From Streptomyces sp. NRRL F-525 (GTDB lineage: Bacteria > Actinomycetota > Actinomycetes > Streptomycetales > Streptomycetaceae), in the NCBI RefSeq assembly GCF_000716605.1, contig NZ_JNXE01000021.1, positions 100,864 to 164,863 on the forward strand: DNA of 64,000 bases. The letters are read 5' to 3'. Shown one piece after another: positions 8,000 through 17,101 of this stretch. The stretch's first letter is position 1, and each line of letters begins with the position of its first letter. The position numbers and the translations under genes are program-made. The notes below the pieces were generated by a model. The model had not been told where the DNA came from. It worked only from the letters and a program-made list of their open reading frames with translations, and searched no databases.

Positions 8000-8737
8000 A
8001 TGAGCACTCCGACTGCAACACCCCTTGACGGCAAGGTAGTTGTCGTCCCCGGCGGCACCGGCAACGTGGGCGAGGGCATCGTCCGAGCCTTCCTCACGGC
8101 GGGCGCCACGGTCGTCGTCCCCAGCCGCAGCCAGTCCCGTCTGGACGCGCTGGCCAAGCTGATCGGCCCCGAACTCACCGGCAATCTCAAGACCATCGAG
8201 GCCGGCTACGGCACCTTCGACGACACGGACGCGCTGGCCACGAAGCTCGTCGAGGAGCTTGGCCACATCGACCACGTGGTCTCCGCCGTGGGCGGCTGGT
8301 GGATGGGCAAGGCCCTCTGGCAGATCAGCGAGGAGGACTGGCAGAAGGTCTTCGTCGACGTCGCCACCTCGCACATGGCGCTGGCCCGCTCCTTCGTCCC
8401 CCGGCTCGCGGAGGACGGCAGCTACACCGGCATCGCCGGCTTCTCCGGGCAGAAGCCCTACCCGGCCGCGGGGATCGTCAGCATGCAGGGCGCCGCGCAG
8501 CTGATGATGCGCGAGGCGTTCAGCGCCGAACTGAAGGGGCAGCGGCGCATCAACGACCTGATCCTCGGCCCGGTCATCAACCGCAGCCGCCCGGGCGGCG
8601 ACCCGAACTGGCTCACCGCCGACCAGGTCGGCGAAGCGGCGGTCGCCGTTGCGCGTACCCCCTCGATCGCCGATGAGCATGTCGTCCTGGACACGGTCGA
8701 GGACCTCAAGAAGACGCTTGCCCGCGCGGCGGGCTGA
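8000..8737 (+). CDS. SDR-fold protein, atypical active site
   Basis: 245 residues; Rossmann motif PGGTGNVGEGI near residue 18, NAD-binding AVGGWW in place of the usual NNAG. The loop where YxxxK should lie reads GQKPYPAAGIVSMQGAA, without the lysine. It is similar in style to the SDR at 6755 (shared GGTGNVG), so the two are probably paralogues. RBS AAGGAA lies 8 bases before the ATG. It closes the SDR-globin operon. Confidence 0.75.
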   Translation: MSTPTATPLDGKVVVVPGGTGNVGEGIVRAFLTAGATVVVPSRSQSRLDALAKLIGPELTGNLKTIEAGYGTFDDTDALATKLVEELGHIDHVVSAVGGWWMGKALWQISEEDWQKVFVDVATSHMALARSFVPRLAEDGSYTGIAGFSGQKPYPAAGIVSMQGAAQLMMREAFSAELKGQRRINDLILGPVINRSRPGGDPNWLTADQVGEAAVAVARTPSIADEHVVLDTVEDLKKTLARAAG

Positions 8738-8753
8738 TCGTTCACCCTCCGCG

Positions 8754-8783
8754 CACCGAACGTCGTGACTGCGGGGTTCGGTG
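8754..8783 (+). terminator. Possible terminator hairpin
   Basis: CACCGAAC at 8754-8761 pairs with GTTCGGTG at 8776-8783 around a 14-base loop, 17 bases after the stop of the SDR gene. There is no T-run, as is usual in Streptomyces. Confidence 0.4.
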
Positions 8784-8862
8784 TCGCCTGCTCGAAGCCT
8801 GCTCAACGCGCTTGCCCCACCGCACGGTTGCCGCATCGTCCTCTGAACGGAATGCCACCAGC

Positions 8863-10299
8863 ATGAGCACCAGAACGAACCGAGACCGGACCGCCGACCC
8901 GGCCGCCCCCGCACCCGGCAAACTCGGGCGCAGCGTCTTCATCGCCGCGGTGGCCGCCATCGGCGGCTTCCTCTTCGGCTACGACAGCGCCGTCATCAAC
9001 GGCGCGGTGATCGGTATCCAGCACCACTTCGACGTCTCCTCCACCGAGACGGGCACGGTCGTGGCCACGGCACTGCTCGGCTCCGCCGCGGGCGCCGCCA
9101 TGGCGGGCCGGCTCGCCGACCGCCTCGGTCGACTACGGGTGATGCACACGGCGGCCGCCCTCTTCGCGGTCAGTTCCGTCGGTTCCTCGCTCGCGCACTC
9201 TGTCTGGGAGCTGGGCGCCTGGCGGTTGCTGGGCGGCATAGCCATCGGCCTGTCCTCGGTCATCGGCCCGACCTACATCGCCGAGATCGCACCGGCCGCG
9301 TACCGGGGCCGTCTCGCCTCGTTCCAGCAGGGCGCCATCGTCCTAGGCATCACCGCCTCCCAACTCGTCAACTGGGGCATAGCCAAAGGCGCTGGGGGCC
9401 GGAGCGAGAACTCCCTCGGCCTGCTCGACGCCTGGCAGTGGATGCTGCTGGCCGCCGTAGTACCGGCGGTGTTGTACTACGTGCTCACGTCCCGCATCCC
9501 GGAGTCGCCGCACTACCTCGTGGCCCGCGGCCGTATCGACGAGGCCCGGCAGGCGGTGGCCGAGGTCCAGGGCACCGAAGCGGACGCCGACACCCGTCTC
9601 GTCGAGATCGAGCACGCCCTGCGCAACGCCCACAAGCCGCGCGTACGCGACCTGTTCGGGGGTTCCTTCGGTCTGCTGCCGATCGTCTGGGCGGGCATCG
9701 GGCTCGCCGTCTTCCAGCAACTCGTCGGCATCAACGTCATCTTCTACTACTCGTCGATCCTGTGGCAGTCGGTCGGCATCGACCAGTCCGGCTCACTCTT
9801 GATCAGTCTCTCCACGTCGATCGTCAACATCATCGGCACGGTGGTGGCGATGCTGTTCATCGACCGCGTCGGACGCAGGCCCCTCGCACTGATCGGTTCG
9901 GTGGGCATGGCCGTGTCGTTGGCTCTGGCGTCCTGGGCGTTCTCGTACAAGACCGGCTCGGGCGACAGCATCTCCATCCCCGACACACAGGGCACGGTGG
10001 CCCTCGTCGCCGCCCACACCTTCGTCTTCTTCTTCGCCGTCTCCTGGGGCGTCATCCTGTGGGTCATGGTCGGCGAGATGTTCCCCTTCCCCATCCGCGC
10101 CGCCGCCATGTCCGTGGCCACGGCCTTCAACTGGCTCGCCAACTGGGCCGTCACGGAGAGCTTCCCGCGCATGGCGGACTGGAACCTGTCGGCCACGTAC
10201 GCCTGTTACGCCGCCTTCGCGCTGGTGTCCGGGGTGTTCGTGCTGAGGGTGGTCAAGGAGACCAAGGGCCGACAACTGGAGGACGCGACCTCGGTCTGA
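8863..10299 (+). CDS. Sugar porter, MFS (glucose/xylose type)
   Basis: A 478-residue, 12-TM protein with the full set of sugar-porter signatures: GGFLFGYDSAVINGA in TM1, RLADRLGRLRVM between TM2 and TM3, PESPHYLVARGR before the central loop, QQLVGINVIFYYS in TM7, DRVGRRPL between TM8 and TM9, and a C-terminal ETKGRQLE. It imports a monosaccharide with protons. ATG 8863 is chosen because a hydrophilic tail of 27 residues then precedes TM1; the RBS is weak. It seems a separate transcription unit. Substrate not resolved. Confidence 0.9.
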   Translation: MSTRTNRDRTADPAAPAPGKLGRSVFIAAVAAIGGFLFGYDSAVINGAVIGIQHHFDVSSTETGTVVATALLGSAAGAAMAGRLADRLGRLRVMHTAAALFAVSSVGSSLAHSVWELGAWRLLGGIAIGLSSVIGPTYIAEIAPAAYRGRLASFQQGAIVLGITASQLVNWGIAKGAGGRSENSLGLLDAWQWMLLAAVVPAVLYYVLTSRIPESPHYLVARGRIDEARQAVAEVQGTEADADTRLVEIEHALRNAHKPRVRDLFGGSFGLLPIVWAGIGLAVFQQLVGINVIFYYSSILWQSVGIDQSGSLLISLSTSIVNIIGTVVAMLFIDRVGRRPLALIGSVGMAVSLALASWAFSYKTGSGDSISIPDTQGTVALVAAHTFVFFFAVSWGVILWVMVGEMFPFPIRAAAMSVATAFNWLANWAVTESFPRMADWNLSATYACYAAFALVSGVFVLRVVKETKGRQLEDATSV

Positions 10300-10369
10300 G
10301 GAACGGAGACGGGGCACTGTTCGCGCATGAGCCATCCCCCGCCGGCGGCTGAGGCGAGTGTCTGCCGTG

Positions 10370-11160
10370 GATGTCCGTCCGCTCTCGGGTCGTCCCGGTG
10401 AACTGCCTGTTGCCGACGAGCGCGGCGAGGGGCATGCAAGGCTCGCAGGTAGTGCCGATGAGGCCAGGGCCGCGCGGGGGCCGTTCGAGGCGCGGACGCC
10501 CTGCCGGCCGGGGCGTTGGTGCCGCGGCGGCAGGTCGAACTCAGTGTCTGTCGCGCCTGCGCGCACAGTCCCGTCGGCGGTGTCGTACGGGTCGGGCTGG
10601 CCGTTGACCCGTTGCGTCCCGGTGCGTGCGAAGAACCCGCGGGCCTGTGCGGACCAGCCGAGCAGGGGCAGGCGGTGTTCGCGGACGACACCGAGGACGG
10701 TGGCGTCGGCGTGGAGACTGCCCTCCAGCAGCGCCGGATCGGGTTCCGCCAGGCTGAACTGGTAGGTGCCCACGAGGGTGTGACCCCGTTCGGCCAGCTC
10801 GTGCGCGAGTGAAGTCAGGTGCTCCGCCCGCCAGTTGGAGACGCCGACGCCGCGGACGTGTGCGGCCTCGACGAGGCTCACGAGGGTGTCGGCGAGTTCG
10901 GTGACGGGCCGGGCCGGATCGTCGCAGTGGTACAGCGGGAGGTCGATGACCTCGACGCCGAGGTTGTCCAGCGAGGCCCGTACATGGTCATGCACGTTCT
11001 GGTGGCTGAGCGGCATGTCCTGGCCGGTGGTGTCGTGACCGATCTGGGTGGTCACGCCGAGCGTTCCGGGGTTCCTGCGCAGCCACGGGCCGACGGCCGC
11101 CTCGGCCCGGCCGCCCGCGTTGGCGTGTCGGTGGCCGGGCCGTGGAGTGGGCAGCCGAGA
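10370..11160 (-). pseudogene. Decayed aldo/keto reductase
   Basis: Reading leftwards, pieces of an aldo/keto reductase appear in several frames: NAGGRAEAAVGPWLRRN, then ASLDNLGVEVIDLPLYH, RGVGVSNWRAEHL, LLGWSAQARGFFARTGTQ, and a C-terminal PLAALVGNRQFTG. A single missing G near 11117 breaks a DT(A)NAGGR segment, and a second shift occurs near 10600. The N-terminal barrel with the catalytic Tyr and Lys is not recognisable. It is therefore a pseudogene. Its 3' end abuts the sugar-porter gene on the other strand. Confidence 0.7.
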
Positions 11161-11257
11161 GATCTGGGCGTGGTACCGGTGCCGGGTGCCGGCAGGTTGC
11201 CCTGTTCCTTGAGCACCTGGTGTGCGAGGTGGTGACCGGGCAGGCTAGTTTGCTCGG

Positions 11258-11698
11258 GTGAGTCTCCTTGATGATGTGGCCGAGCGTGACGGCTGGCGCT
11301 GCTGGGTGTGTGACGAAGCGGTCGACCCTGACGAGTCGGTGAACGACCCGCGGGGGCCCAGCGTCGACAGCCGGACCGCCGACCGGAAGGCCAAGGTCGC
11401 CGAGCGGCTCGCGCACCGTGGGTGCAACACCCGTAAGGGCGCGGTCAAGGTGGTCATCGCCTGGCCGGACCGCCTGTACGTGGTCGAACCCGCGCCGCTG
11501 ATCACCGTTGCGGGGAGGCTGGAGCGTAAGGGGGGCCGCGAGATGGTCGGCCGTTGCCCGACCAGGCGGGACGCCCAAGAGGCGGCGGATTGGCTCGTGG
11601 ACCGGTTCTCCCGACTTGTACCGGGGCTGCCGGTGACCGCCGACATCGAGGCGGGCGGCGGCCAGTTCCTCGTCATCTTGGCCACCGGCCGCCGCTGA
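11258..11698 (+). CDS. Conserved hypothetical with an HNH-like zinc motif
   Basis: 146 residues from a GTG. The N-terminus has CWVCDEAVDPD, followed about 35 residues later by HRGCNTRKG, giving a C-x2-C ... H-x2-C-N-x2-K pattern of the HNH/treble-clef type. A conserved C-terminal half is rich in aromatic residues. The HNH layout suggests nucleic-acid binding or cleavage, but the second catalytic His cannot be identified with confidence. It lies between two decayed genes and shares 26 bases with the convergent frameshifted gene. Confidence 0.6.
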   Translation: MSLLDDVAERDGWRCWVCDEAVDPDESVNDPRGPSVDSRTADRKAKVAERLAHRGCNTRKGAVKVVIAWPDRLYVVEPAPLITVAGRLERKGGREMVGRCPTRRDAQEAADWLVDRFSRLVPGLPVTADIEAGGGQFLVILATGRR

Positions 11699-12169
11699 CC
11701 GAGGCGGCGATCTTGACGATGGCTGGGCCCTGGGCGTTGCCGTTGGCGATGATGGCGCTGCCCTCGCCGGTCGTGTCACTCAAGCGTGCCCAGTAGCAGC
11801 CGTAGTGTTCTTGCCCTCGCTGCGGTAGGTGCCGGCCCGGATGTCTTTGCCCACTAGGAAGGTTCCATCGCCGGGAATCCCTCCCTTGGGCGTGGCCTCC
11901 TGCTGCGGCCCGGCAGTGGCGCTGGGGGAAGCGGAACCCGCCTGTACGGCTGCGCCCGTCGCGGTGGCCGTCACGGTCACCGTTGCGGAAGGAGAGTCCT
12001 TGCCCCCTCCAGATCCGACGATGCCGATCAGGACTCCCATCAGCAGTCCACCGAGAGCGACCGCGGTGTGACTGATCCATCCGCGGAGGGATGAGGCACG
12101 GACGGCAGGGGACGGCGTGTGGTCCGACGTCGGTCCCGGAGGCGGACCTGCGGGTCTGTTTCCGCTCAT
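11673..12169 (-). pseudogene. Frameshifted membrane-anchored secreted protein
   Basis: From ATG 12169 the reading is MSGNRPAGPPPGPTSD, one transmembrane anchor (TAVALGGLLMGVLIGIVG), a Ser/Thr-rich linker, then GTFLVGKDIRAGTYRSEGKN. Near 11804 the frame closes, but continuing in the next frame gives YGCYWARLSDTTGEGSAII, which is the usual continuation of this Streptomyces family. One base is missing at AAC-AC-TAC. The last residues also look foreign. It is either a true pseudogene or a sequencing error; the altered C-terminus favours decay. Confidence 0.65.
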
Positions 12170-12369
12170 GTCCACGGAGTGCGCCTGCCTTCTTCGGGGT
12201 GCACGGCGGCACTTCTTCGTTGCCGGCGACGGCAATGGCCACAGGTGTCGGCGTACACGTCGAAGGGGTCCTGGCCAGATACGGGTGTACGCCGACAACA
12301 GGGCCCGGCGTGCGGCTGGCGCCGCGAGCAGCCAGCTGCATGGTCGGGGTACGGATACCGTCCTGCTTG

Positions 12370-12530
12370 ATGACCACCACCGACACGATCGCGGCCTTGG
12401 CTCTGGCCGTGGCGATGGTCGCTGCTGTTGCCGCTGTCGGATCCTGGAAGGCGGCGCGCGACTCCCACGATGCCGCAGCGCCCCTGTCTCGGATCGAGCA
12501 GCAGCCGGCCTCGCCATCACCGAAACCCAC
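12370..12530 (+). pseudogene. Remnant of a small membrane protein
   Basis: From ATG 12370 the reading TIAALALAVAMVAAVAAVG is followed by SWKAARDSHDAAAPLSRIEQ, the start of a common family of one-TM actinobacterial proteins. The expected conserved continuation is missing and the frame runs into unrelated DNA. Probably the 5' stump of a deleted gene. Confidence 0.35.
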
Positions 12531-12553
12531 GCTCCGGACTGACCACCCGCCGG

Positions 12554-12800
12554 TCAGGTTGCAGCAGCCGGCAAATCTCCGGCCGTCAGCAGCGACAACA
12601 GTCCGATGCCCTCGGCGACGAGGGCATCGGCGCAGCCTTGCTCACGGTCGATCACGCACAGAGCCTCGAACGCCTGGGTCCCAGACCGCGCAGGTCCGCA
12701 GACGACAGTACGATCCGTCCGCCGCTGGTGACCACATCCAGGCGGACAGGTTGACCTTGGTCGACAACCCGTCTACCAGGAGCTTCGCCTGTTCACGGAC
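12554..12800 (-). pseudogene. Orotate phosphoribosyltransferase remnant (pyrE-like)
   Basis: Read leftwards, GRRVV...LDVVTSGGRIVLSSADL matches the PRPP-binding VEDVVTSGGQ loop of PyrE-type enzymes. A +1 shift near 12665 then opens LCVIDREQGCADALVAEGI, the C-terminal segment of the same family, ending at 12554. The first half is gone and the PRPP loop carries a substitution or insertion. Non-functional. Confidence 0.6.
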
Positions 12801-12901
12801 ACCACCCGCACGCCAACTCGCCGCCCGATCACTCAAGTTGAAACCGCTCAGTCAAGCCTTTCACATCGTGATTCGGAGCGGCTCCCACGGAAACGCGCTG
12901 G

Positions 12902-14179
12902 TCAGTCGAAGATGGCGCAGTTGACCGCGTCCATCACGGCCGCGCCGGTCTGGTGCGCCTGTTTGGTGAGAGTGGACGTGGCGAAGAAGAAGGCGGCGGT
13001 TCGTTGGCCGGTGGAGTCGGTGACGTTGTAGGTCGCGTAGCCCGGGACGATGCCGACGTGGTCCCAGACCGTGCCGCAGTCGGTCTTCGCCGTTTCGATG
13101 CCCAGCCCGTAGCCGAGTTCGTCCGGGTCTCCCGGCCCGTTCTCCGGCACGGTGGTGCGCATCTCTGTCAGTTGGGCGGCGGGCAGCAGGCGGCCGGACA
13201 TCAGCGCGCCGTAGAAACGGGACCAGTCACCGGCGGTGGACACGATCGCGGCATCCGCTCCGTCGGCCGTGACGTAGTCGCCGGTGACGTCCACGTGGTC
13301 GTCATGCTGCGGTCCGGCGTAGTTCCTGAACTCGTCGGGGACGTCCGGTGGCATGTGGGCGGCGTCGGGTTCGTAGCCGTGAGCGTGCCGGTCGTGCCAG
13401 GCGGAGCCGGTGGCGTAGAAGGTGTGCCGGAGCCCCAGGGGTCCGGTGATCCGGTCGCGGACCAGTGCCGCCAGGTTCTTGCCGGTGGCCTTCTCCAGGA
13501 CAGCGCCGATCGCGATGTAGTTGGTGTTGCTGTACGACCATGCGGTGCCGGGCTCGAACAGCGCCGGGTGTCTGCTCACCAGGCTCAGGATTTCCGTCGA
13601 CGTCCATACGTGGGAGTCCCGCCCGGTGAGGGCCGGTGCGAGGGCAGGGTCGTCGGTGTAGTCGAACAGCCCACTGGTGTGGTTGAGCAGCATGCGCAGG
13701 GTGATCGCTCTGCCGTTGCGCACCTGGCCGGGCAGCCACTTGTCGACCGGGTCGGTGAGGGCGAGTCTGTGCTCAGCGACCAGTTGCAGGAGGAGGGTGG
13801 CCATCACGGTCTTGGTGTTGGACGCTTCTCGCACCTCGTCGTCCGCCGTGAGCCGATGGTCCTTCTTCGTCCAGGCGGCCTGCTCGGAGATCTTGATGGG
13901 CCTGCCGTGACCGTCGTCCACCCGCACGGTCACCCCGGGCACTCCTTCTTCCACCAGCTTCCGCGCCAACTCCCGCAGATGAGCGCGAGTCTCCACAGTG
14001 CTGTCCTGCCGGACCGCCGAGAGCGTCCGCTGGCCGACGGCCGCACTCTCGCGGACCGTGTTGGCACTCGACGGGGTCGCAGCGAGGGGCAAGAGGAGGG
14101 CCGCGGACACCGCGACTGTTGCTACTGCGCGAAACCCCGTCAGTTGCGGGCGCTGTCGAACACGCACCTTCACACGCAC
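12902..14179 (-). CDS. Secreted serine hydrolase, beta-lactamase/DD-peptidase class C family
   Basis: 425 residues. The N-terminus is a signal peptide (basic stretch, then AVATVAVSAALLLPLAATPSSA). The three motifs of the PF00144 fold are visible: S-x-x-K as ASNTKTVMA, Y-x-N as WSYSNTNYIA, and H-x-G as WDHVGIVPGYA. It would act outside the membrane as a D-alanyl-D-alanine carboxypeptidase or esterase; relatives are rarely true beta-lactamases. The GTG at 14179 has GAAGGAG seven bases upstream and is favoured over a much longer upstream reading with no signal peptide. Expressed alone. Confidence 0.85.
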   Translation of the reverse strand: MRVKVRVRQRPQLTGFRAVATVAVSAALLLPLAATPSSANTVRESAAVGQRTLSAVRQDSTVETRAHLRELARKLVEEGVPGVTVRVDDGHGRPIKISEQAAWTKKDHRLTADDEVREASNTKTVMATLLLQLVAEHRLALTDPVDKWLPGQVRNGRAITLRMLLNHTSGLFDYTDDPALAPALTGRDSHVWTSTEILSLVSRHPALFEPGTAWSYSNTNYIAIGAVLEKATGKNLAALVRDRITGPLGLRHTFYATGSAWHDRHAHGYEPDAAHMPPDVPDEFRNYAGPQHDDHVDVTGDYVTADGADAAIVSTAGDWSRFYGALMSGRLLPAAQLTEMRTTVPENGPGDPDELGYGLGIETAKTDCGTVWDHVGIVPGYATYNVTDSTGQRTAAFFFATSTLTKQAHQTGAAVMDAVNCAIFD

Positions 14180-14394
14180 TTCATGCTCCTTCGAGAATCC
14201 GGGAAGGCCGTCGGGCACTTCGGGGGACAGCGAGGAGAACACGGGACTCCGCCCGGCGAGTTGCCGCCCGGCCCTGGGGCGAAGCCGGCTGCGGCGGGCG
14301 TTGCACAGCCCTGGCGAATCCCTCGGAGGATAGCCGAAGGCGGGGTGAAAGAGATGAGTATCTGTCAGATGCCGGGGTGCGGGGTCGTGTGCCC

Positions 14395-14555
14395 CGTCGG
14401 TAGAGGGTTCGGGCCGGGTGGCACAGGTAGCGGACGGTGACGAATACCCAGGCCAGGGCGATGAAGAACTCGATCTGGGCTTTCCGTCGTTCGGTGCTGT
14501 GTCGGAGTTCGCCGGAGTCTGCGTCGCAGTGATTGGCTGTAGTCTCGCGGGCCAT
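14395..14555 (-). pseudogene. C-terminal remnant of an IS5-family transposase
   Basis: Minus-strand reading TERRKAQIEFFIALAWVFVT followed by VRYLCHPARTLYRR has the spacing of the IS5 transposase tail (ERR...FxALA...VRxL...ART.YR). No catalytic residues or terminal repeats are seen. Only the end of the gene remains. Confidence 0.4.
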
Positions 14556-14578
14556 CGATTCTCAGTAGCCTGCCCGGC

Positions 14579-15064
14579 ATGACGATGCTGGGCAATTTCA
14601 CGGCTCGCCTCGATCGGGTCGAGGCCGAGTTCGCACTGCGCCGCCTGGCCCACGACTACTGCGTGGGTGCCGATCATCGAGACCGTGTCCGCTGGGAGGC
14701 GATCTGGGCACCGGACGCTGTGTGGGAAACCGGCCCTGACCGGATATTCATCGGATTCGACGCTATCTGCGCCGCCGTGGAGCAGCAGTGGCGGACCTTC
14801 CCGGTCATGCAACATGCCACCGCCAACCACACAGTGGACATCGACGGTGACAGCGCGACGGGGCGATCGGATGTCGTGGTCATGGCCCAGCTTCCCGACC
14901 ACCGGTGGAGTCTTGGAGGAGGCACCTACGAAGACGAATACCGCCGCGAGGAAGGGATTTGGCGCATCGCACGGCGCCGGGTGACACATCCCTTCGATCT
15001 TGCACCCCTGCCGCCAAGTGACGGACCGAGTCACGTCGTCGGTCTTGATGAGCCCCACACGTAG
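14579..15064 (+). CDS. SnoaL-like (NTF2-fold) protein
   Basis: 161 residues. The N-terminal ALRRLAHDYCVGADHRD, a central IWAPDAVWETGP, and a C-terminal GGGTYEDEYRREEGIWRIA follow the helix-strand order of the SnoaL_4 group of the NTF2 superfamily. Members are small hydrolases, isomerases or cyclases, and many have no known activity; the His-Asp pair in the first helix is often catalytic. Stands alone, 23 bases beyond the IS5 remnant. Confidence 0.65.
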   Translation: MTMLGNFTARLDRVEAEFALRRLAHDYCVGADHRDRVRWEAIWAPDAVWETGPDRIFIGFDAICAAVEQQWRTFPVMQHATANHTVDIDGDSATGRSDVVVMAQLPDHRWSLGGGTYEDEYRREEGIWRIARRRVTHPFDLAPLPPSDGPSHVVGLDEPHT

Positions 15065-15602
15065 AAGCCGTCTGCCGGCGGCATGCCGGTCGAGCACGTA
15101 GCTGACGCGCTCCCATGCCGGGCGCCCCTGAACCTCCATGTCGGGGCGTCCGCCAGCACACGGGTGACGCGGTGCAGGCACGGTTCCCGATCACGGAGTT
15201 CTTACGTTTCATGATCTTTCGGGGTGTCCGTGCCTGCTGTTCCAGCATGCCTGCTCAAAGCCGGTTCGCGACCAGTTCCTGGCGCTTCTTCCTGACCGCG
15301 AGGACCGCCATCCGCTGGCTGTCACCACCCACGGATTGCGGACGAGGTCGTCTTTGACCGCCTGGTGCAGCGCTGCTGCGCGCTGCACATCGGCGAGCCG
15401 AGACCGGGCGGACGCGTCCTCGGCCACTACCACCACCGCATGAACACAGCCCCCGCCCCCTGAACGAGCCCAACACCCCGGCGACGTGGCCGATGCGGCG
15501 CCGGCAGCCTCGGTTCTCCCTCCCGGGAATCGGTATGACCGCGACCTCGTGTCGCGTTGCCGAGCCGGATCACCACCGGCCCGTCTCCGAGCCTCCGTGA
15601 TG
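15065..15602. other. Gene-poor gap, 538 bases
   Basis: No reading frame here can be assigned. Short pieces on both strands (for example HIGEPRPGGRVLGHYHHR on plus near 15390) have coding-like composition and may be degenerate mobile-element DNA, but no family is recognised. Confidence 0.3.
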
Positions 15603-16454
15603 TCAGCCGTGGTGGGTGCCCAGCGTCCCCCGGAGGTTTCGGGTGAGCAGTTCGACGGACTGGGGGACGCCGACCGCGTCGTCCCCTCCGGCCGGGAGCC
15701 GTCCGTCCGTCGCCTTGAGGTCGGTCAGAGCCTTGTCCATCGCCTCGTGCGCGGCGAAGAGACAGGGGGTGCTGTAGATCGCCACGTCCACACCGAGTTC
15801 CGCCAACTCGCTCAGTGACAACCTGGGGGAGCGGCCGCCGGCGATCTGGTTGAACAGCAGGGGCTTGTCGCCGATGGTGTCGCGGATCCGGCGGATCGCC
15901 TCGATGTCACGCACGCCGTCCACCAGCACGACATCGGCGTCGGTGGCGGCGAGTGCTTTGGCGCGCGTGAGGATCTCGGCGTCGTCGGTGGCGTCGGTCC
16001 GTGCGACCACTGTCAGCTCGGTCCTCGAGTCCAGCACCCGTTCGAGTTTGTCGACGTACTCGTCGAGCGGCAGGAGCTGCTTTCCCGCCACGTGGCCGCA
16101 CCGGCGGGGGCGCTTCTGGTCCTCCAGGATCACCCCCGAGGCACCGGCCTGTTCCAGACGTCGTACGACGTGACAGGCCACCTCCGGGTCGCCGTAGCCG
16201 TCGTCGATGTCCACCAGCAGGTGGTGTCGGGGGAAGGCCCAGCGGAGCCGTTCCGTGAAGGCCACGATGTCCGGCCATGCGATGAAGCCGATGTCCGGCA
16301 GACCGTAGTGGGACGCCGCGAACCCGAATCCCGAGACGAAAAAGCCGGCATAGTGCTGGGCCGCGATCGATGCCGAGTACATGTCGTACACGCCGATCAA
16401 AGGTGTGGTGCGGGCGGTGGCGATCGCGCTGCGCAGTGCGCTGCCGTGCGGCAT
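15603..16454 (-). CDS. Isocitrate lyase/PEP mutase family protein
   Basis: 283 residues with the alpha/beta-barrel pattern of the PEP mutase/ICL superfamily: PLIGVYDMYSASIA, the Mg-binding DIDDGYGDP, and ILEDQKRPRRCGH, which corresponds to the mobile K(K/R)CGH loop with its catalytic cysteine. Likely activities are C-C lyase (methylisocitrate lyase-like), oxaloacetate decarboxylase or P-C bond mutase. The RRCGH version argues against true isocitrate lyase. No phosphonate genes are near. The ATG has AGGGGA upstream. Single gene. Confidence 0.8.
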   Translation of the reverse strand: MPHGSALRSAIATARTTPLIGVYDMYSASIAAQHYAGFFVSGFGFAASHYGLPDIGFIAWPDIVAFTERLRWAFPRHHLLVDIDDGYGDPEVACHVVRRLEQAGASGVILEDQKRPRRCGHVAGKQLLPLDEYVDKLERVLDSRTELTVVARTDATDDAEILTRAKALAATDADVVLVDGVRDIEAIRRIRDTIGDKPLLFNQIAGGRSPRLSLSELAELGVDVAIYSTPCLFAAHEAMDKALTDLKATDGRLPAGGDDAVGVPQSVELLTRNLRGTLGTHHG

Positions 16455-16672
16455 TGAACAAGTCCCCTTGTTTCTGGCCAGGTTGGTGGTGTGCGCTCGG
16501 ATAACGATCGATATCTTTTGGGAGTTACGCGGGTGTCTCTTCCGAGGATTTCGGTAGGTGCCTGGACCGCCGTCGTCGACGGGCCCAGGCCGCGGCCCGC
16601 GATACGTCCGCAGCGACCGAGCCCGTTACCAGAATGATCCCCTTCCCGTACGTTCGATCCCGCCCACGCGGG

Positions 16673-17101
16673 TCACGCTGCTGGGGAATCCCGCTCAGGT
16701 GTCTGGAGATCGCGGAGGAACCACGGCCAGGCGTCTTTGAGGTAGAGGCCGAAGGGTATCCACCAGATCAGGTCGTTGGTCGATACGAGGACGACCGAGT
16801 CCACCGGCCACTTTCCCGTGACGATCAGCCAGAGCAGGCCGACGGGGCCGAGGATCTTGCCGGTCATCCCGACCGCCGCGATGAGCCAGCCGCGGGCCGG
16901 AACGCGGGCCACCTCCAGATACAGGATTCCGTACAGTCCCAGGACCATGCCCAGCGTCGCGAAGATCTGCGGGGTGTTCGATGCGGCCATGCCGGTCAGG
17001 TGGAAAAACCACTGAGGGTTGTACACGGCGTAGCAGCCCCATGCGATGTTGTATATCCCCGCCGCGACGAAGGTCGTCCGGTGCAGCCGTACGGACTTCA
17101 C
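16673..17101 (-). CDS. Small membrane protein (four TM segments)
   Basis: 142 residues from a GTG whose GTGA overlaps the stop of the gene upstream. Hydrophobic segments are seen at about residues 10-28, 42-60, 67-88 and 97-115; conserved-looking motifs include GIYNIAWGCYAVYNPQWFF. Function unknown. The tight overlap makes it a partner of the larger membrane protein before it. Confidence 0.65.
   Translation of the reverse strand: MKSVRLHRTTFVAAGIYNIAWGCYAVYNPQWFFHLTGMAASNTPQIFATLGMVLGLYGILYLEVARVPARGWLIAAVGMTGKILGPVGLLWLIVTGKWPVDSVVLVSTNDLIWWIPFGLYLKDAWPWFLRDLQTPERDSPAA

Noticed and set aside
12902..15181. 759-codon frame containing the serine hydrolase
   Set aside because: The upstream half crosses a signal peptide start, an IS remnant and the SnoaL gene on the other strand; the GTG at 14179 with a good RBS and signal peptide is the real start.
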